The notes under the pieces are model-generated. The model saw only the letters and a program-made list of their open reading frames with translations, was not told the DNA's origin and made no database searches. Below are positions 52,198 through 60,769 of a stretch of DNA of 64,000 nucleotides, piece by piece. Position 1 is the first letter of the stretch. Each line of letters starts with the position of its first letter. Origin of the DNA: Roseivivax sediminis. Its GTDB lineage: Bacteria > Pseudomonadota > Alphaproteobacteria > Rhodobacterales > Rhodobacteraceae. Where the stretch lies: positions 248,001-312,000 of the forward strand of contig NZ_FOMS01000003.1 of the NCBI RefSeq assembly GCF_900112685.1. Reading direction: 5' to 3'. The translations under genes were made by a program, and so were the position numbers.

Positions 52198-53016
52198 ATG
52201 ACCTCAGGCAAGCGCATGATGCACAAGACCGATCGCCACAACGCGATCATGACGTCGCTTCGGCAGGCGGGCTCCACGAGTATCGCCGAGCTTGTGCAGA
52301 AGCTCGGCGTGTCAGACGAAACGGTGCGACGCGACGTGAAGGTGCTCGAATCGCGGGGCCTCCTGGAGCGGGTGCACGGTGCGGTGATCCTGGCCGATCA
52401 CGGCGGCGAGGCGGCGTTCCAGAAACGCATGGCGCAGAACGCCGCGATCAAGCGCGCCATCGCGGAGGCCGCCGCCCGCGAGGTGGAGGACGGCGACGCG
52501 GTGATGATCGACAGCGGCACCACCACCGCCTACGTGGCGCGCGCGCTTCTCGCGCGGCGTAACCTTTTCGTCGTGACCAACGGCACCGAGATTGCGCGCA
52601 CTCTCGCCGGCGGAGCGGGCAACCGCGTACACCTGCCGGGCGGGGAGATGCGCTCCGACGACTACGCCGTGTTCGGAGAGACCAGCCAGGCTTTCATTCG
52701 CAATTTCCGCGCCAAGATCGCCATCCTGTCGATCGGCGCGATCCACCATGACGGCGGCTACATGGATTTCCACCTGCAGGAGACCGAGATGGCGCGCGCC
52801 ATGATCCGCCAATCCTCCAAGGTGATCGTCGTGGCCGACCGGTCAAAATTCCACACCCAGGCGCCGGTGAGCGTCTGCGGTTTCGCCGATGTCGGCACGC
52901 TGGTCACCGAGCGCACGCCGCCGACGCCGATCCTGCGGCAGCTCGAACAGCACGAGGTGCGGGTGATCGAGGTCGGCAGCGCCCCGGCCGCGCAGGCCGC
53001 GCCCGAGGCGGGGTAG
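52198..53016 (+). CDS. DeoR-family transcription regulator
   Basis: The 272-aa protein has a DeoR helix-turn-helix (about 8-62; IMTSLRQAGSTSIAELVQKLGVSDETVRRDVKVLE) followed by GLLERVHGAVI, and the sugar-phosphate-binding DeoRC domain with DGDAVMIDSGTTTAYVARAL, VTNGTEIARTL and KVIVVADRSKFH. DeoR proteins normally sense a phosphorylated metabolite, which agrees with kinase-like genes on both sides. The start could also be the Met at 52213; neither has a strong ribosome site. It probably represses the divergent importer genes. Confidence 0.87.
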   Translation: MTSGKRMMHKTDRHNAIMTSLRQAGSTSIAELVQKLGVSDETVRRDVKVLESRGLLERVHGAVILADHGGEAAFQKRMAQNAAIKRAIAEAAAREVEDGDAVMIDSGTTTAYVARALLARRNLFVVTNGTEIARTLAGGAGNRVHLPGGEMRSDDYAVFGETSQAFIRNFRAKIAILSIGAIHHDGGYMDFHLQETEMARAMIRQSSKVIVVADRSKFHTQAPVSVCGFADVGTLVTERTPPTPILRQLEQHEVRVIEVGSAPAAQAAPEAG

Positions 53017-53023
53017 CGCAGGC

Positions 53024-53944
53024 TCAGCCGGCACGCACCTTCTCGACATGCGCGGCGAAGGCCGGATCGGCCATCAGCGCGCGGCAGCGGGCGAAGCGTT
53101 CCTCCGAATAGGCCCAGAAATCCTCGGCCGGGTTGCCGTCGGCATGCTGGATCAGGCCCCACAGGGTCCACAGAAGGTCGCACATCGCCTTGTAGATCAC
53201 CATCCGGCTCACCGTGGCGGGGTCCGGGTCTCCGCCGCAATAGGCGGCCAGCATCTCGCGGTCCTGCGCGTCGTCGAAGCCGGCTTCGACCGACAGATCG
53301 CCGAGATCCCAGAGCGGATCGTTCATGCCGGAATATTCCCAGTCGACGATCCACATATGCGTGCCGTCGTCGAGGAAGTTCTCGCACAGGGGGTCGCAGT
53401 GGCAGGGGGCCAGCGGCGCGGGGTTGGCGTCGAGCGCGGCGCGCACACCCTGCGCCTCCTGCACCGTCTCGTTATAGCCCTCGGGCAGGGTGGCGTCCTT
53501 CTCCTTCAGCACGCGCAGATAGTCGTCGATCATCGCGAACAGCTCGAAGCGGAAATCGAAGGTCTCGCCGCTGGCGTGCAGCTTGCGGAACGCCGCGCCG
53601 GCGCGGGTCGGGGCGCCGGGGGTGGTGCGGAACCGCTCCGGCGACATGGTCGGCGCGTCGATATAGTCGGCCAGCATGACGCCCGTTTCGGTGTCGAAAT
53701 GCAGCACCTCGGGGGAGACGCCGGCGCGCGCGGCGGCCTCGGATATCTGCTTCTCGACCTTGCGGTCGATGTATTCCTCCGTGCCCGGCCCGGGCAGGCG
53801 CAGCAGGTAGTCGCGGCCGTCTCGGGTGACGCGGAAGACGATGTTGGTCAGCCCGCCGAGGCGGTCGATGCGGGTGTTCTCCGCGGTGGCGTCGCCGAAG
53901 CCGTCGATGGCGCGCAGGTGGTCGAGTGCGACGGTGGTGTCCAT
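53024..53944 (-). CDS. Choline kinase-like phosphotransferase, second copy
   Basis: The 306-aa protein shares the fold of the 46962 product but is only moderately similar. It has a Gly-rich GGLTNIVFRVT, ATP-site RDYLLRLPG, the catalytic loop APCHCDPLCENFLDDG (HxD variant with Cys) and the metal Asp in MWIVDWEYSGMNDPLWDLGDL, which is close to bacterial choline kinases such as LicA. It is convergent with the DeoR gene and divergent from the methyltransferase. Substrate is inferred to be choline or ethanolamine. Confidence 0.83.
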   Translation of the reverse strand: MDTTVALDHLRAIDGFGDATAENTRIDRLGGLTNIVFRVTRDGRDYLLRLPGPGTEEYIDRKVEKQISEAAARAGVSPEVLHFDTETGVMLADYIDAPTMSPERFRTTPGAPTRAGAAFRKLHASGETFDFRFELFAMIDDYLRVLKEKDATLPEGYNETVQEAQGVRAALDANPAPLAPCHCDPLCENFLDDGTHMWIVDWEYSGMNDPLWDLGDLSVEAGFDDAQDREMLAAYCGGDPDPATVSRMVIYKAMCDLLWTLWGLIQHADGNPAEDFWAYSEERFARCRALMADPAFAAHVEKVRAG

Positions 53945-54158
53945 TGAAGTCTCCCTGTCTGGCTGGTCGGCGCCGCGCAGATGGCGGCGCCGAAATCTTG
54001 GATTTTCGTGGGATTATTGCTCATGGAGAGCTCAAAACCACAACCTTCCAAATATTCCCCGCTGCTGCTATCACTCCGTCAGCCGGCGATTCAAGCGCCG
54101 ACCCATGCAATCGACGCGGGCCACCCGCCCGAGCAGACCGGAAAGGACCCCGACCGAC

Positions 54159-54791
54159 ATGACCACCACCGATCCCGCCAAGAGCCTCGACGTCGTCTAT
54201 TCCGCCACCGGCGTCGAAGACGTCGCCAAGAAGTACGACGACTGGGCCGAACGCTACGACACGGAGATGTCGACGCTGGGCTACCGGCACCCCAACATCT
54301 GCCTTGCCATGCTGACGCGGCACCTGCCGAAGGGCGAGGGCCCGGTCCTCGATGCCGGGGCGGGGACGGGCCTTCTGGGCGAATGGATGTCCATCGTCGG
54401 CTACGATGGCTGCGAGGCGCTCGACATCTCCGAGAAGATGCTCGCCGTGGCCGAGCGCAAGGCGGTCTATTCGGCGTTCCACGTCGCCGCGCTCGGCACC
54501 ACGCTGCCGATGGAGGACAACCACTACGCCGCGGTGGTCGCGGCCGGTGTGTTCACCGTCGGCCATGTCGGGGCGGAAGGTTTCGACGAGCTTATCCGCG
54601 TCACGCGGCCGGGCGGCATCCTGGTTCTCACGATCAAGGACACGCTCTATCGCGGCAGCGTCGGCGAGCGCATGCACGAGCTCGCCAGGGATGGCGTGTG
54701 GGACATCGTGGAGGAAACGCCCCCCTACGTGTCGATGCCGCACCGGCCCGACACCGTGCCGAGCCGCGCCATCGTCCTGCGCCTGCGCTGA
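54159..54791 (+). CDS. SAM-dependent methyltransferase, class I
   Basis: The 210-aa protein has the class-I SAM motifs: VLDAGAGTGLLGEW (motif I), YDGCEALDISEKMLAVAERK (II), and AAVVAAGVFTVGHV then LIRVTRPGGILVLTIKD (post-III). The N-terminal VAKKYDDWAERYDTEM is typical of the WBSCR27-like group. Substrate is unknown. Next to choline-kinase-like genes, amine or lipid head-group methylation is plausible but not shown. AAAGGA lies 12 bases upstream of the ATG. The 214-base gap before it is AT-richer and probably holds two divergent promoters. Confidence 0.82.
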   Translation: MTTTDPAKSLDVVYSATGVEDVAKKYDDWAERYDTEMSTLGYRHPNICLAMLTRHLPKGEGPVLDAGAGTGLLGEWMSIVGYDGCEALDISEKMLAVAERKAVYSAFHVAALGTTLPMEDNHYAAVVAAGVFTVGHVGAEGFDELIRVTRPGGILVLTIKDTLYRGSVGERMHELARDGVWDIVEETPPYVSMPHRPDTVPSRAIVLRLR

Positions 54792-54794
54792 GGC

Positions 54795-55508
54795 TCAGGC
54801 CGCTCCCGCCCGCTCGAGCAGCGCCTCGAGCTGGTCGATGCCGTCGATGACGGCATCGGCGCGGGTCGCCAGATCGGCGCGGGTGCCCGTGCCGGTCAGC
54901 ACCCCGACGCACAGACCGCAGCCCGCCGCGCGCCCCATTTCGAGGTCGTGCAGGTTGTCGCCCACCATCGCGACCTCTTCGGGCGCGAGGCCGGTCTGCC
55001 GCATGAAGGCCAGCGCCATGCCAGGGCCCGGCTTGACGCCGTGGCCGCTGTCGTAGCCCGCCACGAATAAGGCCGCCGCATCGACGCCGAGCGTGCGCAG
55101 CGTCGCCGCCGCGCCGGCCGCGCTGTCGCTGGTCGCCACGCCGAGATGCAGGCCGCGGCCCGTCAATCGCTCGAACAGCGCCGGAAGATCGCACACCGGA
55201 ACGGCGCCAGCCGCCCCTTCGGTGAAGATCCGGTCGAGCGCCGCGACGAGATCGTCGTCGCCTCGCGCACCGGCCGCGCGCCACGCCGCCGCAATTTCTT
55301 CGGTATTGCTCGCCGCAAGGAGCGAGCCGCCGCGCACGGTCGCCGCCGCATCGTCCTGCCCCCCGATATCGAGCAGACGGTCGCGCAGCGCGGCATCGCC
55401 CGCGGCCGCATGGTCTGCCGCGCGTCGGTTGATCGGCACCCAGGTGCGGTCGTAGTCGATCAGGGTGCCGTCCTTGTCGAACAGGACCCCCTTGATTGTC
55501 GCCGGCAT
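54795..55508 (-). CDS. HAD-superfamily hydrolase (phosphoglycolate phosphatase-like)
   Basis: The 237-aa HAD phosphatase shows all four motifs: FDKDGTLID (nucleophile and acid Asp), GVATSDS (Thr/Ser), Lys in HGVKPGPGMAL and VGDNLHDLEMG. A helical cap lies between motifs I and II. It could remove phosphate from phosphocholine or phosphoglycolate; the site next to kinases suggests the former. The ATG at 55508 follows GGAAAGGGG; a longer frame has no site. It is convergent with the methyltransferase gene. Confidence 0.83.
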   Translation of the reverse strand: MPATIKGVLFDKDGTLIDYDRTWVPINRRAADHAAAGDAALRDRLLDIGGQDDAAATVRGGSLLAASNTEEIAAAWRAAGARGDDDLVAALDRIFTEGAAGAVPVCDLPALFERLTGRGLHLGVATSDSAAGAAATLRTLGVDAAALFVAGYDSGHGVKPGPGMALAFMRQTGLAPEEVAMVGDNLHDLEMGRAAGCGLCVGVLTGTGTRADLATRADAVIDGIDQLEALLERAGAA

Positions 55509-55786
55509 GAAGTGCCCCTTTCCGCTACCCGCGCCGGGATGCCCGAAGTGGCGTGTCGGTGCAACCTGCGCGCCGGTCGCGGTCGGCACCGGTGCGCGGC
55601 TTGAGAGAGGGAAGGACGCGGTCATCGCGGGTCTTTCGGTGCGGCAGGCCGGGCGTTTCGTGCCGCAAGGCCTGCACCGATTGTTAATTCCTCGCTGGTA
55701 TCGAGCCGGGACACGCCTTCGGGCGAGGTTGCATGCGGTGCACGGGGAGCCCTCAGCGCCGCGCCATCGGAAACATCGAGGTCGAG

Positions 55787-58117
55787 ATGTCCATATTACG
55801 CGCTGCCGCGGGGTCGATCGTGGCTAAGATTGCTGCAATGCTGCTCACCATGGCGGCCCTGGTGGCCGCGGCCATCGTCACGAGCATCGCTCTTTTCGGC
55901 GATGTCTCGGCCGGGCTGGGCCGTTTCCAGGACGAGGTCATGCCGAACCTCGTCGAAAGTTCCGAGATCGTCGAAACCTCAGGCGAACTTGGAGAAAACC
56001 TGTCGGGGCTGCTGATCGCCGCCGATGCCGGCGAGATGTCCGACAGCTACGGTCAGGCCACGGCCGCGGTCGACCGGCTGCGCGCCTCTGCCGGCGATCT
56101 CGACGGTGAAGAGGCCGAGATGATGCGCGCCACCGTCGACAGGGTCGCGACCCACCTGTCGGACGTGGCCGACGCACGCCGGGACGATATCGCCTTCGAC
56201 GCGGTGACACTTGACGGCTCCGACGCGCTCGGCGCGGCGGTCGCGCAGGGCGCCGCCCGCGTGGTCGAAATCTACGACGCGGCCCATGGGCGGCTCCTGA
56301 ACGGCGAAATCGGCGATACCGGTGCCCGCCGGACATTGGAGGCGATGGATCGCGCGGCGAACCTCGAACGCTTGCTCGGCGAGATCCAGTCGCTGGTCCT
56401 GACGGGTGCATCTGCCGACAGCGTTGCCAATGTCGAGGCAGCCCAGGCCGAGGCTGACGGACTCGTGGCCCGCATCACGTCCCTGGCCGAGATTTTTTCC
56501 GACCCCGCGATCGACGCGGCGGTGGCGCAAATAGCCGCGCTAACCAACCCGGCGGACGGTATCCTCGCGGCGCGCCGCAAGGTGCTCGCGGCACGGCAGA
56601 CCGCCGACGCCGCGTCCCGTCTGGCGGCAGCCGAGGTCGGCTCGGCCACGGCCCTGGCGCGCGAACTCGGCCATGAGGCGATGAGCGAGATCACCGGGGC
56701 CAGCGGCCGGCTCGAAGCGGCTGCGAACGGCGGCCGGCGGACGATGCTCGCCATTGCCGGGGGCAGTGTTGTTGCCTTGCTGCTGGCCTGCATCGCCGCG
56801 GCGGTCGTCATCGTGCGGCCGCTGTTGTCCGTGACCCAGGTGACGGAGCGGCTGGCGACCGGGGACCTCTCACCAGTCGTCGGGTTCGAGCGGCAGCGAG
56901 GCGAGATCGGCCGGATGGCCGCGGCACTCACCGTGTTCCGCAACGGCATGATCGAACGCCAGCGGCTCGAGGAAGAGGACCGCCGGCGCGAGGCGGAGGA
57001 GATTCGGCGCAAGGCCGATGCGGAGCGTGCAGCCATGGAACGCGCGCAGGAAGAACAGGCGCGCAGGGCGAAAGCCGAAGCGGCAGAGCGCGAGCGCGAG
57101 ACGGCGGAATCCCGGAAGCGGGAGGCGCTGCGCGCCGACGCCGAGGCCGAGCGGCAGGCGCGGGCGGCCGAACAGCAACGGGTCGTGGAGGCGCTCGCCG
57201 GGGGTATGAAGCACTTGGCCGGCGGCGATCTCACCGTGCGCCTGACCGAGACCTTCCCCGAGAGCTACGAGGCGCTGCGCCGCGATTTCAATGCGGCCGT
57301 GGGCAACCTGTCGGAACTGATCGGTCAGATAGCGATCTGTGCACACACGATCGACACCAGTTCGAGCGAGATTTCCGCCGCCTCCAACCAGCTCTCGCGC
57401 CGCACCGAGAATTCCGCCGCGACGCTCGAACAGACCGCCGCAGCGCTCAACGAGCTTACCGCTTCGGTGTCCTCGGCCGCGGAGGGGGCCTCGCATGCCA
57501 ACGACGTGGCCCATGCCACCAACACCGAAGCGACGACCAGCCGGGAGATCGTCGGCGAAGCGGTTTCGGCCATGTCGGAGATCGAGGAATCCTCGCGCAA
57601 CATTGCCCGGATCGTGGACGTGATCGACGGGATCGCCTTCCAGACGAACCTCCTGGCGCTCAATGCCGGGGTGGAGGCCGCCCGGGCCGGCGATGCAGGG
57701 CGGGGCTTTGCCGTCGTCGCCTCCGAGGTACGGGAACTTGCGCAACGCTCCTCCCAGGCGGCGCGAGAGATCAATGGGCTCATCTCCACCTCGAACGGTC
57801 AGGTCGATCGCGGCGTGAAGATGGTCAACGAGGCGGGATCGGTGCTGCAATCGATCATCTCCGGGGTGGCGGAGATCACCAAGAACGTGGGCGAGATCGC
57901 GGCTTCCGCGCAAGAACAGGCGAACGGTATCAAGGAAATCAACGTCGCCACGACGCAACTCGACCGAACGATGCAGCAGAACGCCGCCATGACCGAGGAA
58001 ACCACGGCCGCGAGCGACCTGCTCCAGCAGGAATCCCACAAGATGCGCGACATGATCCGCAAGTTCCGCACCGCCGAAGACGCGAGCGACGCGACGCCGA
58101 AGCTGCGCTCTGCCTGA
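55787..58117 (+). CDS. Methyl-accepting chemotaxis protein
   Basis: The 776-aa receptor has a first membrane helix (about 12-38) and a long helical periplasmic region (to about 320). A second helix (about 325-348; [22 protein letters not shown]) leads to HAMP ([17 protein letters not shown]). A highly charged Arg/Glu/Ala coiled coil (about 390-465), a second HAMP-like unit ([13 protein letters not shown]) and the signalling hairpin ([27 protein letters not shown]) follow. It has no C-terminal CheR-tethering pentapeptide. Ligand unknown. No che genes are nearby, so it is an orphan receptor. The ATG at 55787 has GAGGTCGAG upstream. Confidence 0.9.
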   Translation: MSILRAAAGSIVAKIAAMLLTMAALVAAAIVTSIALFGDVSAGLGRFQDEVMPNLVESSEIVETSGELGENLSGLLIAADAGEMSDSYGQATAAVDRLRASAGDLDGEEAEMMRATVDRVATHLSDVADARRDDIAFDAVTLDGSDALGAAVAQGAARVVEIYDAAHGRLLNGEIGDTGARRTLEAMDRAANLERLLGEIQSLVLTGASADSVANVEAAQAEADGLVARITSLAEIFSDPAIDAAVAQIAALTNPADGILAARRKVLAARQTADAASRLAAAEVGSATALARELGHEAMSEITGASGRLEAAANGGRRTMLAIAGGSVVALLLACIAAAVVIVRPLLSVTQVTERLATGDLSPVVGFERQRGEIGRMAAALTVFRNGMIERQRLEEEDRRREAEEIRRKADAERAAMERAQEEQARRAKAEAAERERETAESRKREALRADAEAERQARAAEQQRVVEALAGGMKHLAGGDLTVRLTETFPESYEALRRDFNAAVGNLSELIGQIAICAHTIDTSSSEISAASNQLSRRTENSAATLEQTAAALNELTASVSSAAEGASHANDVAHATNTEATTSREIVGEAVSAMSEIEESSRNIARIVDVIDGIAFQTNLLALNAGVEAARAGDAGRGFAVVASEVRELAQRSSQAAREINGLISTSNGQVDRGVKMVNEAGSVLQSIISGVAEITKNVGEIAASAQEQANGIKEINVATTQLDRTMQQNAAMTEETTAASDLLQQESHKMRDMIRKFRTAEDASDATPKLRSA

Positions 58118-58170
58118 GGCAAGTCACGGCGCGCGTCGCCGGATTTCCGGGCGCCCGCTGGCGCGTATGG

Positions 58171-58659
58171 TCAGATGTCGGCCCGGGGGATGCGAAGGGT
58201 CTGGCCTGGGAAAATGACGTCGGGGCTTGCCAGGATGTGCTGGTTGGCCTCGAAGATCGGCGCGAAATCGTTGCTGCCGTATTGCGCCTGGGCGATGGCG
58301 CTGAGCGTGTCCCCGGCGGCAACGGTGTACGGCTGCCAACCGCGATACCCAGGCAGGATGCGCGGCCCGAAAAGCACCGGGATCGTCACTGAAGGTCCGT
58401 TCTCGTTGCCGGTGTCGTCGGCGAGCGTGAGGAACAACCGGTTGAGTTGGAACATCGTCGTCGCGGGGATCTCGATCGCGCCCTGGACCTGGCGCAGGCC
58501 GAGCGATCCGACCGAGGTGCTGCCGGTAACCTCGTCGTGGCCCTCGCTGACCGTCACGCTCAGCGTGCCTTCGAAGCCTGCGGCGTTGCCGGCAAAGAGG
58601 ATGGTCTCCCCGACGAGGTCGAAGGGCTGCGGCTGCTGGATGTCGAGCGTAGGGGTCAT
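58171..58659 (-). CDS. Gmad2-LysM protein
   Basis: The 162-aa protein has an immunoglobulin-like Gmad2 domain (about 15-105; [21 protein letters not shown]) and a C-terminal LysM repeat (about 110-160; [18 protein letters not shown], then [17 protein letters not shown]). LysM binds peptidoglycan or similar glycans. No signal peptide is visible at this start, and the longer frame upstream does not provide one, so how it reaches the envelope is unclear. It faces the FNT gene across a nearly symmetrical EcfG-like site. Confidence 0.8.
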   Translation of the reverse strand: MTPTLDIQQPQPFDLVGETILFAGNAAGFEGTLSVTVSEGHDEVTGSTSVGSLGLRQVQGAIEIPATTMFQLNRLFLTLADDTGNENGPSVTIPVLFGPRILPGYRGWQPYTVAAGDTLSAIAQAQYGSNDFAPIFEANQHILASPDVIFPGQTLRIPRADI

Positions 58660-58753
58660 GGGCGGGCGCTCCGAAGGCAAAAGGAATGGGTCATCGCGAG
58701 AATGATACAACCATAGCACGAAGTTCGGTCCGCAGCGACGTCCAAGTGGCGTG

Positions 58754-58779
58754 GGAACCGGGGTCGCCCGCGTCACGTT
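58754..58779 (+). promoter_or_regulatory. EcfG promoter of the FNT gene, nearly symmetrical
   Basis: GGAAC (58754-58758), 17 bases and CGTT (58776-58779) match the consensus on the + strand, 67 bases before the FNT start. The same DNA read on the minus strand gives GGAAC (58781-58777), 17 bases and GGTT (58759-58756), one base off, so it might also fire towards the LysM gene. Confidence 0.65.
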
Positions 58780-58846
58780 CCGATGGCTGAACGTGGCGCA
58801 TCCCTCGCGCCGCAGCCTGCTTCCGCACATGACCGGATTGGACTAG

Positions 58847-59719
58847 ATGAGCGATACGCACTCCTCCGATATGCAATACGAGGAACCCGACAGCGCGACC
58901 CAGAAGCGAGAGGAGGCAGGGCAGATCGCCCGCCATCGCAGCCTCGCCGCCCGCGCCGTCTACGAGGTCATCAACCAGGAGGGCCGCCGGGAACTCAACC
59001 GGCCGATGGCGTCTCTCTGGTGGTCCGGCATCGCTGCGGGCATCGGCATCGCCGCGTCGGTCCTGGCGGAGGGCATCCTTCACGTGAAGTTCGCAACCCA
59101 TCCCTACCAGGGCGCCATCGAGAATATGGGCTACACCGTGGGGTTCATCCTGGTGATCCTCAGCCGCGTGCAACTCTTCACCGAGAACACGATCACGGTG
59201 GTGCTGCCGGTCCTGAAGGACAAGTCGCTGTCGCTTCTCTATTGCGCGATGCGGCTCTGGTCCGTGGTGTTCCTCGCGAATATCGTAGGGGCGATGATCA
59301 TCGCGGCGCTTGCGGTGCACGGCGGCATGGTAAAGCCCGAATACGTCGAGGGGATGAAGGCGGTCTCCAAGCACTTTGCCGAGTACAGCGCCATGGAATC
59401 CTTCAAGTACGGTGTCCCGGCCGGCTTCTTCATCGCGGCCATCGTGTGGATGCTGCCCTCGTCCGAAGGGTTCGAGATCTTCATGATTTTCCTCTTCACC
59501 TACCTCATCGCGATGGGGGACTTCACGCACGTGGTCGCCGGCTCGAACGAGGCGTTCCTGCTCTGGCTGTCGGGTGACATCTCCGCCGCGAAGACATGGC
59601 TGGGGCTCATCCTTCCGAGCTTCCTGGGTAACGTGCTGGGCGGGACCGGGTTGTTCGCGCTCCTTGCCTACGGTCAGGTGAAAGCCGAGATCGACCCGAG
59701 CGGCGAGGGCGCGCGCTAA
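58847..59719 (+). CDS. Formate/nitrite transporter-family channel (YfdC-like)
   Basis: The 290-aa protein has an N-terminal charged region of about 55 residues, then six membrane helices in FNT arrangement: SLWWSGIAAGIGIAASVLAEG, NMGYTVGFILVILSRVQLFTENT, and later AMESFKYGVPAGFFIAAIVW, FTYLIAMGDFTHVVAGS and LPSFLGNVLGGTGLFALLAYG. FNT proteins are pentameric channels for formate, nitrite or hydrosulfide. The long soluble N-terminus is as in YfdC, whose substrate is not known. A consensus EcfG promoter upstream places it in the stress regulon. Confidence 0.85.
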   Translation: MSDTHSSDMQYEEPDSATQKREEAGQIARHRSLAARAVYEVINQEGRRELNRPMASLWWSGIAAGIGIAASVLAEGILHVKFATHPYQGAIENMGYTVGFILVILSRVQLFTENTITVVLPVLKDKSLSLLYCAMRLWSVVFLANIVGAMIIAALAVHGGMVKPEYVEGMKAVSKHFAEYSAMESFKYGVPAGFFIAAIVWMLPSSEGFEIFMIFLFTYLIAMGDFTHVVAGSNEAFLLWLSGDISAAKTWLGLILPSFLGNVLGGTGLFALLAYGQVKAEIDPSGEGAR

Positions 59720-60213
59720 AGCGCGGGCCGCGCCGCCTCCGCGACCGGCCAGCCGAGGATATGCGCGGTCATGGATGTGGTACCGACACGATCGCGCCGT
59801 GTTTCCAGCAGCTGTGCGCCGGTCTTGCGGTAAAAGGCAAACGCGCGGCTGTTACCCTCCGGCATGCAGGCGCTGAACGCGCCGGGGCGGGCGCGCAGCG
59901 CGGCCGACAGAAGCCGCCGTCCGATGCCGGCTCCGTGCGGCCGCGCCAGCACGTACAGGTACCACAGATCCGACGGGTAGGCGGGCTGCCAGGCTGCCGC
60001 GCGATTTGCGCGAAGCCCTGGCCCGGCGCGGTCATCACCATCTGGCCAGCGCCCAGCACTCGCGTCCGGAGGGCCCCGCGCAGGGCGACGCTCTTCCGCC
60101 TCCGGCAGTGCGCCGCGATACGCTTCCGGCCAGGATTGCACGTGGACGCGCGCCATCGTGGGGGCGTCTTCGGGCCGGGCGCGGCGGATCTCTGGTTCTC
60201 GGCGCCCGTCCAC
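59716..60213 (-). CDS. GNAT-family acetyltransferase, middle part irregular
   Basis: The 165-aa frame starts like a GNAT enzyme (IRRARPEDAPTMARVHVQSWPEAYRG) and ends like one (LWYLYVLARPHGAGIGRRLL, the acetyl-CoA loop, then NSRAFAFYRKTGAQLLE). Residues about 40-78 are Arg/Asp/Pro-rich and do not look like the expected strands. In another frame the same DNA (about 60010-60110) reads VLGAGQMVMTAPGQGFAQIA, which fits a GNAT core better. Two compensating shifts, by mutation or sequencing error, are possible. Substrate unknown. Its stop overlaps the end of the FNT gene. Confidence 0.6.
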   Translation of the reverse strand: MDGRREPEIRRARPEDAPTMARVHVQSWPEAYRGALPEAEERRPARGPPDASAGRWPDGDDRAGPGLRANRAAAWQPAYPSDLWYLYVLARPHGAGIGRRLLSAALRARPGAFSACMPEGNSRAFAFYRKTGAQLLETRRDRVGTTSMTAHILGWPVAEAARPAL

Positions 60214-60215
60214 GG

Positions 60216-60689
60216 TCAGTCCTCGAGCTGGTCGGCGCGCTTCTTCTCGACGAGCTTAAGCTCCTCGTCCTTGCGCGTGCGGAATCGCTCGCCGTAGCCG
60301 TCGATCTCGTCCTCCGGGATCACCTCGCGGGCGCGGCCGAAGACCTCGTCCTCTTCCTCGTCCATGTGGTGTTCATAGTCGTGGCGCAGCTTGTTGAACT
60401 TGTTGAGCCAGCCGGGGCTCGACATGTCCATGTCCTGCAGCTCTTCCATGAGCTCGTCCATCTCGGCGTGTTCCTCGACCGAATGGCGCGCCGCGTCCTG
60501 GCCCCAGGTCTTGGACATGAGCTTGGAATAGAAGGTTTCCTCCTCCGCGGCGGCGTGGCTCTTCACGTCCTGGAAGAACTCCGCCCAAGCCGCCTTGCGA
60601 TCGTCGGAGGCGCCTTCGGTGTCGGCGATGCGGGCCAGCAGCTTGCGGTGGTTTTCGTGGTCGGCCTTGATGGCGTCGTAGATCGACAT
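60216..60689 (-). CDS. Hemerythrin HHE-domain protein
   Basis: The 157-aa helical protein has the di-iron His/Glu set of HHE domains: ADHENHRKLL (helix 1), KSHAAAEEETFY (2), HSVEEHAEMDELM (3) and LRHDYEHHMDEEEDEVF (4). A charged Lys/Glu tail follows. Proteins of this type sense or bind oxygen or nitric oxide, or store iron; single-domain forms are often stress-induced in alphaproteobacteria. AAGGA precedes the ATG. I found no EcfG motif upstream. Confidence 0.87.
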   Translation of the reverse strand: MSIYDAIKADHENHRKLLARIADTEGASDDRKAAWAEFFQDVKSHAAAEEETFYSKLMSKTWGQDAARHSVEEHAEMDELMEELQDMDMSSPGWLNKFNKLRHDYEHHMDEEEDEVFGRAREVIPEDEIDGYGERFRTRKDEELKLVEKKRADQLED

Positions 60690-60769
60690 GGGCGTGTGTC
60701 CTTGTGGCGTCTGGATCGGGCGAGGGGCCCTGCTGGCGGACATAGGCGGCGCGGCGCCCCTGTCACGCC

